Assembly (NCBI GenBank): GCA_021904315.1
Contig: CM038910.1
Coordinates: 10,664,001 to 10,728,000, forward strand
Origin: Sphagnum magellanicum
Lineage: Eukaryota > Streptophyta > Sphagnopsida > Sphagnales > Sphagnaceae
Direction: 5' to 3'
DNA: 64,000 bases
Shown here: positions 33,830-45,211 of the stretch, one piece after another
Layout of the letters: each line of letters starts with the position of its first letter
Position numbering within the stretch: position 1 is the first letter of the stretch
The notes under the pieces: generated by a model
What the model was told of the DNA's origin: nothing
Databases searched by the model: none
What the model saw: the letters and a program-made list of their open reading frames with translations, nothing else
Made by a program: the position numbers and the translations under genes

Positions 33830-35000
33830 CTTTTTTTGCCCTCTTTTTTCTTTTCCCCCAAACCTCAACCTCATGCCTGCTGCGTTTGGAATCATGAAAG
33901 GCCATCATCAAGACACAGCATGCATCATAGTGAGCTTCTAAATTTCTAATCATGCAACCACAGATGTCACTGAAATTCACAAATGTGGAACAGACAAGGA
34001 AGAAATATCTTGAAGAAAAAATTTATAATAAAAATAATAATAATAATAGATATATTAACCTACAAAAGGAGAAAACCTTTATCCTACCAAATGGAATCAA
34101 TTTGCACATATTTTAAGAAATCAATCAATTGTCAACACCAATACACTCTCTATCTCCAAAATGCATGATCACCCCTTAATCCATGGCCTTTGCTCTTCGC
34201 CTTTAGAGAAGACACTATCCATCCCTCCCAATGAGCTCTGTCTGGGTGCATGCTCGGCTAAAAATGGTCACAAATGCACTAAGAAAGGAAAATTGTATGG
34301 AGCCAGTAAGGTGAGGCAAGCGTGCATACAAGAGGTTTGGGATATTTTTCCCCCCTTTTAGAGAGAGGTGGGTAGGAAGGAATCTTGTGGATGGTTTTGT
34401 CCCCAAGTATTTCACATGATTTCCCAAAATGTTCTCATCAAGTTCTCAATGGTTCTAAAGCACGTTCCCAATTTGTTCCCAATTCTACATGTGCTCAAAA
34501 CTTTAGTCATGCAACCTACAGAGGAAAAGTCAAAGGGAAAGATTAGAATATGTATATAGGTACTTACTGTGGGATTGTCCAAAGTTTGGATGAATTGCTT
34601 TGGTGGTGGGCCAAACAAAGAGGCCCAGCCAGCATTAATAAATGAAAATTTAACTTGTGCTGTCACAACAACGAATTTGGCCAGACAGGAAAAATACACC
34701 ATACAAAAACTTGATGATTGGAAGGGCAGTGGGGCAGCAATTTTGTGGTGGAAACGTCCATCAAAACTTGTCTCCAACTTCCCCTTTCAAAAAAGTTAAA
34801 AGAGGAACAACCTAATAAAACTTTTGAGTCTTGAGGTAGGCCCCCAAAATGTATCTTACAATCCCACAACCCAACATTATCCACTTTGGCCATGTAGGAT
34901 TCCATGTGGATTTTTCATGCCATTTGCTTTGGGTCATGGCCTCAAACTACCCTAATGTAAAAGCAAAGCAAACTTTAGTTGGGCCATGCCTTTAGGTGAG
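33830..35000 (-). repeat. Right arm of the ~1-kb inverted repeat (partner about 22056-23200)
   Basis: On the minus strand it reads like the left arm. The outer part, about 34070-35000, differs by only a few bases; the inner part, 33830-34070, is clearly diverged. The shared outer end is GTGAG at 34996-35000. The 66-codon frame at 34161-34361 differs from its left-arm counterpart by one residue. Confidence 0.9.
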
Positions 35001-36680
35001 CGGTACACAATCTACTCATTGAATTGGGTCTACAAAACCTTTGAGGTTAGAAGTATCTTGGACCTCACAGACAAAATTGGAAATAGCCATATGTTTTTCA
35101 AAATCATTTGGTATATTCTTGTTTTTTTCAGAACTACTCCAGCCCTTCTAGAGGGCCCTTTGCAAAAGGGCCAGCCAATAAAAAAATAGATTTTTTTTTG
35201 CCTTCGCATAAGGACACCCATATACGCAGATCCACCATAATAATCCCATAAAACCCATCAAATAGAAAGATCAGAAATAGAACCCACCCTTCAAAACCAT
35301 AGGTGATAGTTTCGTATCATACTACTTTCCATTTCAATTGATAGGACTTGAGTCCTAAGAAAGAAATTTGGCAAGCTCAAAAAAGAAAAAAACCTAAGCT
35401 CCCAATGGCTCTTGGAAAAGTGAAGATATCTTTGTATTTTATAAAGACAAAGGAGTTTGCATTTGAGACGGGGTACTTAGTAGATAAATTAGGTGATAAT
35501 TTCTCGTTAGGTGACCTTCAAACACACTCCATGTGGCAATGCCCAGTCAGCAAATTAACAATGTGCTATAGCACAAAACCCTAATGAAACCAAATACAAT
35601 TATTGAAAAGTATTTGAAACATCCATCGCTTAATCCCCGTGTTTTTTTGGGCAAAATTTTGCCAAAATTTGGAAAAATAAATTAAAAGAAACCTTGTGTT
35701 GCAATAATCCTGTTTTTCTAAAAGAATCAGGAAAGAAAATGGGAAAACTTTCAGCACATTTTGGACTATGCTTTTTTTTAACTAGTTTTTTACCTATAGA
35801 CAGGTTCTAAAATCCATTTTGACCATTTTCAACACTTCATCATCATATTTTCACAAAAAATCATATATATAGGGTAAACCAGCTGGTGATTAAACACTTA
35901 AATGCTCAAGGCAGGCTGGATCCAAGGGGAGGGCTTTGTTGTTTCTGGTGTCCTAAAAAAATTTGAACCCCCTTCTCTTGCTACATTTGACCAAAAACAG
36001 ATTAGAAATGAGAAAGTTATAGCTCCCAAAGTAAAAGGGGTCAAAAACTCAAACAAATCACCAAACACTACAAGGGTCAATTCCCAAACACTAAAAAAAT
36101 TTCTCTCTGCTGCTATTAGAGCTTCAGGTGGTGCTCTGATAACACTTTAAATCGTTTAAAATGAATAAGAAATAAGAAAGTTATGAGGTTTGAAAGTAAG
36201 AAGGTCCAAAGAAAAGAAGAAAAAAAACGTGTATTGTAAGTTGAAAAGCTTTTTCTTTTTCCTTGTTATTTTTTCATTACTCCTTTTCCTTTGCACTTCC
36301 AAGATGATTTCCAGAGCTTGAGGTAGCACACTATCATAACATTGTAAATCGTTCAAAATGAAGCGCATATGATGAAGTGATAAATAAGTGTTCGGTCATA
36401 GGCAGGCAATTGGTAATGGTCCAGTCTACTCTAGTGGTGTTATTGCATTTTTATGTGAAAGCCTCAAGTCAATGATGAGCATCCGAAGAAAGATTTAGCA
36501 ATAAATTGGTGACTTGGTAAAAATCATTTCATATTCTAGGTACCTGCATCACCCAATAATAAGCATCTAGTGAAATCAATCCAAAATATCTCCTTTATTG
36601 GCGATTTTTTTTAATAATGAAAAAAGGAATATTGGATGAAATAATCTTTTACTTAAAAATCGCAAACAGTGCAAGATTTT
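35001..36680. other. Intergenic, nothing recognised
   Basis: AT-rich sequence. Two related segments (about 36010-36160 and 36170-36360) share ATCGTT(T/C)AAAATGAA and (T/C)TTCAGGTGGTGCTCTGATAACA-like text, a weak local duplication. No gene was seen. Confidence 0.5.
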
Positions 36681-36689
36681 GCACAAAAG

Positions 36690-36880
36690 AAAACACCTGC
36701 CCAAACCATGGCCTAGGAGCAAGAGTCCCTTCTCCTAAGCAAGGCAAGGCACAATAATAAACTCCACATCATGCGAACACAAAGAACTAATTCTGAAACT
36801 AAGCAAAACCAAGACTTAGCTTGCTCATATCATATTTGCATAGCAATTCATTTTCCCTCCTTCTGCACCAGCAGGGTTGT
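36690..36880 (+). repeat. Diverged direct repeat, copy 2
   Basis: Partner of 29180-29430 in the same orientation (see that entry). Confidence 0.55.
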
Positions 36881-38082
36881 TTTTCATCAATTTTGTGATG
36901 TAATAATACCCACTCCAGCAATCATCCACAACAGAAATTAGCCAAATTTCACTACAGATCAGAGAGGAAAGTACAAAAATTGCCTTAAACTTTGGTGCAT
37001 TTCTTTTCACAAAAATCACACTGACTTGTGGTACAAAGGAATTTCACCGATTTTTTTGTGTGAGTAGAAATTATTCCCCCCTTGATAATAAAAAAAAAAT
37101 GCTACCCACCTTTATTATTGAAGATCTTGAGATTCTTTCACTTGCTCTTGGCCAAGAACTTGGGCCAAGCGAATGTGGAGATTTTTTGCCCAAGCTTTGG
37201 GCCATTGATATCACCTCAAAGTAGATTGATCGGTAACTAGTACGGCATGCATGCCACTAAGTTAATTTGGCATCTTCTTTTTGTAAATGTGTGAATGAGA
37301 AAGCCGCTACCGATTGACTCAGGCTGAGGCCCAGCTAATAGCATTATATTAAAACTGTGTTATGCATGCTATTGGACCGCAGATGGCACAACTCCGTTAT
37401 CCTTCACATGTCAAGCAATGCCATCCAGGACATTCTTTGCTTTTGCATGAAAGTGTACCATACCACCACCTCCTCGTAAAAGCAAACAATACCCATGACA
37501 AAGGTTAAAGGTTATTCCATATGGTGAAAATGATGATGCTGCCTGGCCACCCATCAAACCGCCAAATTGAATTACAACTTCCAAAAACCCACCAGGTTCT
37601 TAGTGTACCTATATGATGGGCTCTACTACTACTAACAATCCAAATGTTTTTTCCTCGCACCCACCCACCCACGCACCCACCCACACACACACAATCGGCA
37701 CATGCGCATTTGCATGGATTTGGCCATATTCCAGCCATACCATTGTTAAAGTGGAGGAAAACTAGTTACTTTTTTTTGTCCTTCTTGCATTCCAAAAGGT
37801 TGCAGCAGAAAGTGAGCATCTTACATGCATGCATGCAGCATATCGATTTATGTATCGTGTTCCTTCCAGTGCAACAGCACTACCAATTTATGTATCCCGC
37901 ACCTTCCAGTGCACTGTCTCTTGAAAACCCATTGTAACTCAGTTGTTGTGCATCATGAATTGCTAGAAACCCCGTGGTCAGGGAAAAAATCCTCTGGATT
38001 TATGGAATGTACTCTAATAGTTAAACAAAAAAATTTAATTTGAATTTCAGCTTCAATTTTAAAAGGTATTGAATAATAATTT

Positions 38083-38117
<35 letters not shown>

Positions 38118-39200
38118 CCACTTCAAGCCTAAACTCTGGAAAAATCCGGAGAACAATTTAGTTACAATTTAGTTACTAAGGTCAACATATTGCATTGTAC
38201 AAATATTGTACTTGCAATTCATTCTTGCACGAAATAATTCACAGAAAATCTAGTGAAAAAATTAATATTTATTAATATTTCTCAAAATTGTTGAGAATCA
38301 AACTCCAAACTCAAGTATTGGGTTTACTATTATAAATACACAACTCAAGGTGTACTCTACGAACCTATTCTTCAAATGTTAAAATTCTAGAAAATTAAAT
38401 TTGACACCATCCAACTTTGATCTCTAAAATAAATAGATATTCAATGAAGAAGTGCCTATTGTCGGTCATAGGTATAGCATAGAAATATAATGATTTTCAC
38501 ATTTCTTTTCTCACTTTTGACTATTAAAACCCTCCAAAATGAGTTCATCTTCGAATATTTTATTATTATTTTTTCTTTTTGAAAAAAAATAGTCAAGAAA
38601 ATAAAGGTTGAATCCAAGGGTTGCTAGGTAGTTAAGTAGCATTCGGTGCTTACTAGGTAGGGAGATACATGTGAATGGCTAGTACCCATGTTTGAAAGAA
38701 CATTTAGTCTCAGTTTTGGAATTTAAAACCATGTTGAAAGGTTCTCCAAGTCTGCTGGGTTCTTCTAATTTTTAAACATGTGATTTTGGTGTTGGAATTT
38801 TTTTTTTCAAATTTTAAACTTTTTGACCTGGTTTGAAAATAGGGTCCAAGTTCATGTACCCACTCCCCAAGGCTAGAAATTTAATAATTGCAAAGTTTTA
38901 CAAGTTAACTGTAAAAATTATGAAAGTATCAAGTTTTTAAATAAATCAAAATTAATCATCTATGTATAAAATTCAACATACTTACGAACTTTTCAACAAA
39001 CTTGAATGTGCCTACCTTATGAACTTGAGCATGTTTTTGAAAATAGACGTTTGATTTTTGTTTCATTTTCTATCCTAACAAAAGGCTGGTCTGTTCCTTG
39101 TACCAATTCCACCAAAAGAGTGTGTTGAGTTGAGTCTAGGCAACAAGAACCTAAACTTGAAGCCTGAAATTTAACATTCCAAGCTAAGAACCTGTCAACA
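36881..39200. other. Intergenic with microsatellites
   Basis: It contains a CCCACCCA/CACA tract at about 37655-37692, a TGCA/CATG run at about 37825-37838 and an (AT)n run at about 38087-38116. No coding motifs were seen. Confidence 0.6.
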
Positions 39201-39204
39201 TTGA

Positions 39205-39345
39205 TTAGTACATAACTAACCACCATGGTTAGCTATGAGACAAGAATACAATTGTTTTGAAAGTGTTTTCCTATCCACATTAGGCTCATCCTGCATGGTG
39301 CACTTGTATGCACTAGTTCACTCACCATTCATCCTGCATGATTCA
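39205..39345. repeat. Dispersed repeat family, copy B, with palindromic head
   Basis: It begins with the palindrome at 39211-39237 and continues with CATCCTGCATGGTG and AGTTCACT, the counterpart of 20960-21100. Confidence 0.55.
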
Positions 39346-40045
39346 CTTGTGTATGCTAGGCCCTAGTATACACCACTGATCCGATGCCAACCATTCCAGA
39401 CTTTTTGCAATGTCAAATATCATTGGATTGCAAAGAGAAAATCCCCCTCACTACCAACACCCTCTCCACTAAAATGTGAATTGGAAATTTGGAATTTTTT
39501 TGGAATTTATTTTTCTAGTTTAACTTTCAATAATTCTGACTTTTAATGGAAAAAAAATTCAAATATTTTTGCATCACAATTTTTTTTCTTTTAACACCTT
39601 TTCCCCAACCTCTTCCCCTGCCCAAAATCTCGACCAAATGGACATTTTTTCTGTTCAAACTGGTGTTGGATACTAAGTTATATACAAACATGGCAAGGAC
39701 GAGTGGAGTCTTAACTTGTCAGTACCACTCTCAGAGTTTCAGAGAACTTTCATGACAAATGGAAGTGACTACCCATTACTCTCCACTGTCCTCATAAACT
39801 CCCAACAGTACATTATAGATATGTAAACAAATGTCTGGCTCAAAACTTCAGCCAAACAATTATGAAAAAATCTGCAAGCTTTGAGTTTCTGTAACCCCTC
39901 TTCTGAAGAGCCTCAGTTGTGTCAGGTCCAGTCACATGCCCCAAAAAACAATCATAAGAATGAGTCTGGTTGGAACCTCATGACTTCTTTTTAACTACCA
40001 ACCAATCCTATAAATATTGGCAACTTTGAGCAACTCCGTTGATGG
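39346..40045. other. Intergenic, nothing recognised
   Basis: AT-rich sequence between dispersed repeat copy B and the right outer inverted-repeat copy. No gene was seen. Confidence 0.5.
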
Positions 40046-40049
40046 CCAT

Positions 40050-40325
40050 ACGATTGAAAATAGAGTTATCAGTGAAGTCACCCTGTCTTCTGGGCCTGCT
40101 TTCACCCCCTATCACCTCTTTCAGTGGTATCCACAAAGTAATGAAATTTTATTAAATCTCAGCATGAAATGCTGAACTCAGCATTTCATGCACAAGTGCC
40201 AAGAGTAATTATAATAGTTGTACAGGTTGCAGTGAAAATATATGTAGCAGCAACAGAGGCACTCAGGATAAAAGAAAGACAGGATGAAACTCAGTTTGCC
40301 ACCAAATTTGGTGGAAAAACTAGTT
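40050..40325 (-). repeat. Outer inverted-repeat copy, right
   Basis: Reverse-complement partner of 21455-21715. This copy also contains its own short palindrome, GCATGAAATGCTGA / TCAGCATTTCATGC (about 40162-40192). Confidence 0.75.
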
Positions 40326-40329
40326 TGGG

Positions 40330-41900
40330 TTCGAGTCATTTCACTTTGTAAAATTCTCATTCCCAAATTGCATGTTTGATGCCCTATTATGCCGAAACTG
40401 GCCATTCTGACCCCTAATAGTGAGACTCTAGGGACAACTCTAATATATTCTAGATGAAGTAAAACTAGGTAGTAAACTCTTGTATGGCCATCCTAGAAAA
40501 CCATTATATAGAAACCCATAGTATGGACATGTATGGACATCCACTAAACCCTTGTAAAAGGGATTCTGCTTCCACAGAGAGCATTACGAGGACTTTTGGT
40601 TGTTGGGCCACATCTCACAACCTTTGTGACAGAATTGGGTCAATGTTACAAGATGGGTAAGTAATTCGAGAAGTGTCATAAAATACAATTCCACTTCAAT
40701 TGATTTCTAACACCTCTTTTTTTAAGGAAAAATAATGGCATTACAAAAAAATTTGTTTTCCGTCAAATTGCTTATTTCAATAGTTAATTGGCATACCTAC
40801 CTTGCACAATATAAGCAATCACAACTGCAGAAGTCACAATCGTCACACAGCCTCATTTGCAATTGGTCACAGGTCACAGGTCACAAATGTCACATGTCTG
40901 ATTTGCACTTGGAAGATTTTACATAAGATATGACATCCAAATACTGAAATCTAAACCCTTTCAACATTCTCTTGCCATCCAAGATTGTGCAATTCCTCAG
41001 AACCAAAAACAGTACTTCAGATACAGCCAGATAAAGCCTCACCAGATAAACCCCATTGGAACAACTGAGACAGGCCTAGGTCTTGAGCTAGAGACAGTGA
41101 AAGGGACTTACCAATATATGCTTGATGCCTCAACGCACATCCTATTCCATCTTAGATCTGAGCTCTGGTTTCAAAAGTTGATGAGCTTGGCCAACTGTTG
41201 CTCCTGGTGGTTCCTTACAAACAAATGACCACCAGATGGACACAGGGTATTGAGCAAACCATGGTTGAGATCCTCAGGTATTCATGATCCACATCCAAGA
41301 TTAAACCCAGAATTAGTCACAACAGCAGCTCATGTGCAACCTTTGCTTAATGGTGTATAAGTGCATGGGATCTTCAAAGAAGAGGACTGCACCCACACCA
41401 TTGGCCCCAAAGCTGCAACATTTTATCTTTGGCACAAAGCAATACCAACAAATGGTCTTGTCCAATTGCATGAATCTGAATCTCAAATTTAAAACTTCAC
41501 TTACATTCATCACAAAGCGTGCCTAACCTACAATTTCCTGATGTACTGCACCCACAAGTGGGTCATGGCATCTGTCTCATTGCAATGAGGCAGGTAGAAA
41601 GAACCATTAAAATATATAGCTTCTGACCATGCCCTATATTTTGCTTAGAAAGACCCCACCTTCTCCACACGACTCTCAAATCAACTTGAGACCAACAAAC
41701 TACACTATCAGAACCTGTCAAAGCTCCAGCACAGGACAACTCTCCTATTTATGGCAAACTGGGGCACAGGCCACTTGCCAGGTCAACAGATATCGGCCTT
41801 GACAAGATTAAGTAATAGCTCTTCACCACTCCTCAAAAGTGAACAGCACCAATAGTACTGCCCCTCCTCTCACATAATCTTGACAATGTGTACAAAAACT
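40330..41900. other. Carrier 3' flank, no separate gene seen
   Basis: This sequence lies downstream of the carrier stop codon at 41904 and probably includes its 3' UTR. The polyadenylation site could not be fixed. No other gene or clear repeat was seen. Confidence 0.5.
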
Positions 41901-41903
41901 GCA

Positions 41904-44900
41904 TCAATCTGAGATGCGGATCTCCACACCCAACAAATCCTTCATCACCTCATATGTCACAAATGCAAGGGCTATTGAAGGAACCACCTGCTCAACAAAA
42001 AAAGGATTGCAAGCAATGTGTAAGAAAATTCCTGTGAATTCGCATTAAAAACCTGCTATACACATTAAAGAAAGAACTCATGAGTGATGCATTCCTCCAT
42101 AGACACTGAAAAGGCTTGACATCAATTCCTCACCTTAACAGAATTGGGCACTAAGCCTTTGTACAGTGCTCCTATCCCTTCATTCTTCACCGTTTTCCTG
42201 AATGCGTCTACCATGCCATTGTATTGAATTGGAGCCTTGACTTGGCCATCTGCTGTTATAATTGACGATGCATCTTTCCAGCCCACCATTTGCATTCGTC
42301 GGCGGACCACATCCAAGGGATATGCCACTGTTTGCCCTACAGTCCCTGCTGCTGCCCCACATGCAAGCTTTGTCACCACCCCCAACTCAGCACCATCATC
42401 TGGCTGAAATGTAGGGCTCTTCATCACCCAATCCTTGAGAGTCTCATAGACTGCGAAATTCAGGCCTACATATGGAATCTGCAAAATCGTAAACAATTTC
42501 AAATCAGAATAGCTTGAATCCTTGACAGCAAGTTTCCTACAATGATTAGGAGATGCTAAGGTATATGGCTATAGGCAAGCACTGTCCTGACACCTGTGCT
42601 TCAAGTTCAACATCAGTTTGCATCCTCAGCACAAGTTCATGTACACACCACTCCAATGACTGATGGCAGCCAACCCTTGTACACAGCTCTTGCACCCTCT
42701 TCCTTGATAATTGTTCGAAAAGCATGGAACATCCCACGATATCGGTGAGGCGAGTCCTCAGTCTGTAGCAAGACACATGACCACAGTACAAAAGAAATGA
42801 GATAGGCATTCTGTGAGGCCTCCAGAACCCATTATAAGTCACTATAGAACCCATTATTGAACTTTCAACCAACTGAATGTGCAAAATGTTGCCACTCACA
42901 GCTCAATTATTGATCACAGCTCGAGACTTCTACAATATTGTTATTGGTCACAATGTCACCCTGCAATGGGGCCAGCACTGTGCTGAATTACATATCAACA
43001 CTTGAAAGACAAGAATATTCACACTGGCAAATACAAGCCTGGTAAATGAGCAACTAAGTTGTATCTTATCTGAATGTGAATACAAACAGATTTTCAGGCA
43101 ACAGAACCAATGTGAATCTCAGTCTGCCTTCCTGATATGCAACCTTTTAACATCACTTGACAATTTAAACCCTACTGATCCATTGCACAGTCAGGTCAAT
43201 TCACCTGCATATATCTATGAAATTGCAGAGAAAACTCCCCAAAAACAATTTGAAGGTAACATCATGATGAATGCAGTCGTAACCTTATGAGAGTTGCTCA
43301 CAAAGTGTCAGACCATCACCTCCATCACGTATGGCAGTGACAAGCTGCCATGATTACCCACTGACTCATCAGCCTGTGACAGTGTGTGTAGGTAAAGTAC
43401 ATAACAATCCACCCAAAATTTCAAGCAAATCATTATACAAAATCTGGGTCCTGAGTTTCTGTCACATGTCTGGAAGCGAAGGGATGAGGACTCAGTCACA
43501 AAGTTAACTAGCACTCAAGAGACATAGCTGATAAAAAGAATCAGTAGTATCCTCATTCAAGCTGCAACAAGCTTTGTGAGGGCAAATTCACCTGCACAGT
43601 CAACCTTCCTCGCACCATGTCCATTGGATACGTTGCAGACATGGCAATAATCCCAGCACAAGCCCCAGCACCAAGACGTAAAAGTGGGGTAAGTTCTGCA
43701 TTTTCTGTTGTCCCAGGGAAAACAAAAATAACAACTGGGTTATACTTTGGAAGGCATATGAGTGTACTATTGAAGCAGCAAAGAGATGTTCTGCTCTATT
43801 ACTGCATATAGTTCGAGCTACATTCACAAGGACACAAGGTTGCTCAGAGCAGCTGCCTGCTCACAGACAGACAGTCACCGTGGGTGGGTTGACCCTGTTA
43901 GTAGTAACATAGACCATCAAGGGTAAACAAACCTGTCTATCTTACTCCTGTTTTGGGTGTCTTAAATTGCAACAAAGGATTGGTGTATAGACGCTCACCC
44001 TGGCCCTTTTGCTGTCGATAAGCCCATAAGATTATACTGCAAGATTGTGAAATCAGATGAAATGATCAGACCTATGATTATTTTTGTAAGGCAAGAAACA
44101 GCCACATCCTGCTACTTTCTTCCAATCAAACAACACTAAGTAGCTTTCTTGACCATAACCCCCACAATTATCAATGCATCATCATGGTGTAGTTCTGGAC
44201 TTGCAGCTGCTGTACACAGTTGTGAGCCAGATGATTGCCTACACTTTGTTTTCCAACTTGACATTCCATGTGAATGTGACAGTTACTCAGCTGGCATGTT
44301 TACCAAACTTAAAGCAGTTGACAAAAGTCACATAGCAAATCCAAGTTCACAGAGAAAATAATTCAGGGCTTTTGCAAAACGCACTTGGATGCCTGCTCAT
44401 AACTGTAAAACTTCACAGCCGAATTAGGGATAATTCGTGCGCAGTTGGTGCCATTGCCTTTGAAAAAACCAGGGATGCCCTCACTCTTCCAAATTGACTT
44501 CAAACCCTGTATAGTTCCACTATATTTCGGGTTGAAAGGGTTTTGAACCTGTGAACCACGACCATGTCATGGAATTAGCCAACATGCTGATGAGATCTTT
44601 ATTTAGGAAAATTCACAGTTGCCAGATTGCTTCCCTGTTTGCCTTGCAACTGGTTTTCTTGCTCTACTTGCTGCAAGATAGATTGGAGTGAGTGCCAAAA
44701 GGTTCAAGAGACAAAAAAATAAAATAATAAATAGGCACACCTGCAGCAGGATTTTCAGCCGCTCCAATGGCGCAACAGCAGTCCGTGACCTGCAAAATTC
44801 CCCATACATGAAAATTCAGACTCTTCTCTTCTTCACTGTATGTGTCATCCCTGTGTTTTTGCATTCCAACTGCTGCCAGTACTAAAACCCTGGCTGCTAG

Positions 44901-45211
44901 AAGAAGTTTTGGGCACATGCATTTAAGGAGTTGCAAAAAACTTACACTCCCCCTGCAACACCACCAGCAACGAGAGACTTGCAGACAGTGAGGATGGCAT
45001 TGCTGGTGGGGGCTTTCACATCTTTTGTAGCCAATCGTGCATCCTCCGCCAATGACACCAGAGCTCCAGCAGCTGATTCCTTATCATCTACATACAATGG
45101 AGATGTCTGACAATACACCGTGTTCCCCTGTGTAACCACTGCCCCTGGATCCGAAGGTTTCTGTTCGCCATACTTCTTCAACCTGGAGGAGCCATCTGTC
45201 TGAGAAACCAT
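41904..45211 (-). CDS. ADNT1: Mitochondrial adenine nucleotide carrier, ADNT1-like
   Basis: ADNT1 is an inner-membrane carrier that exchanges adenine nucleotides, mainly cytosolic AMP for matrix ATP. Eight exons were read: 45211-44946, 44789-44741, 44548-44385, 44036-43999, 43695-43592, 42762-42649, 42478-42134 and 41987-41904. All are GT-AG and phase-consistent, giving 387 residues. Three mitochondrial-carrier repeats carry the signatures PLERLK (96-101), PMDMVR (196-201) and PLDVVR (299-304). Further family blocks are KGNGTNCARIIPNSAVKFYS, RLGAGACAGIIAMSATYP, VAYPLDVVRRRMQMVGWKDA, LYKGLVPNSVKVVPSIALAF and the C-terminus GVEIRISD. Similarity to plant ADNT1 is strong along the whole length. 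The N-terminal 75 or so residues are longer than in Arabidopsis and less conserved. The gene appears intact. Exact substrate preference is inferred from the family. Confidence 0.96.

Noticed and set aside
22056-35000. The ~1-kb arms as the ends of the internal hAT element
   Set aside because: Known hAT elements have short terminal repeats of about 10-30 bp with 8-bp duplications. No such duplication was seen at these ends, so the link is kept only as a hypothesis.
40320-40345. B-box-like GGTTCGAGTCA suggesting a tRNA
   Set aside because: No A box or cloverleaf at the right distance, and the site belongs to the outer inverted repeat.
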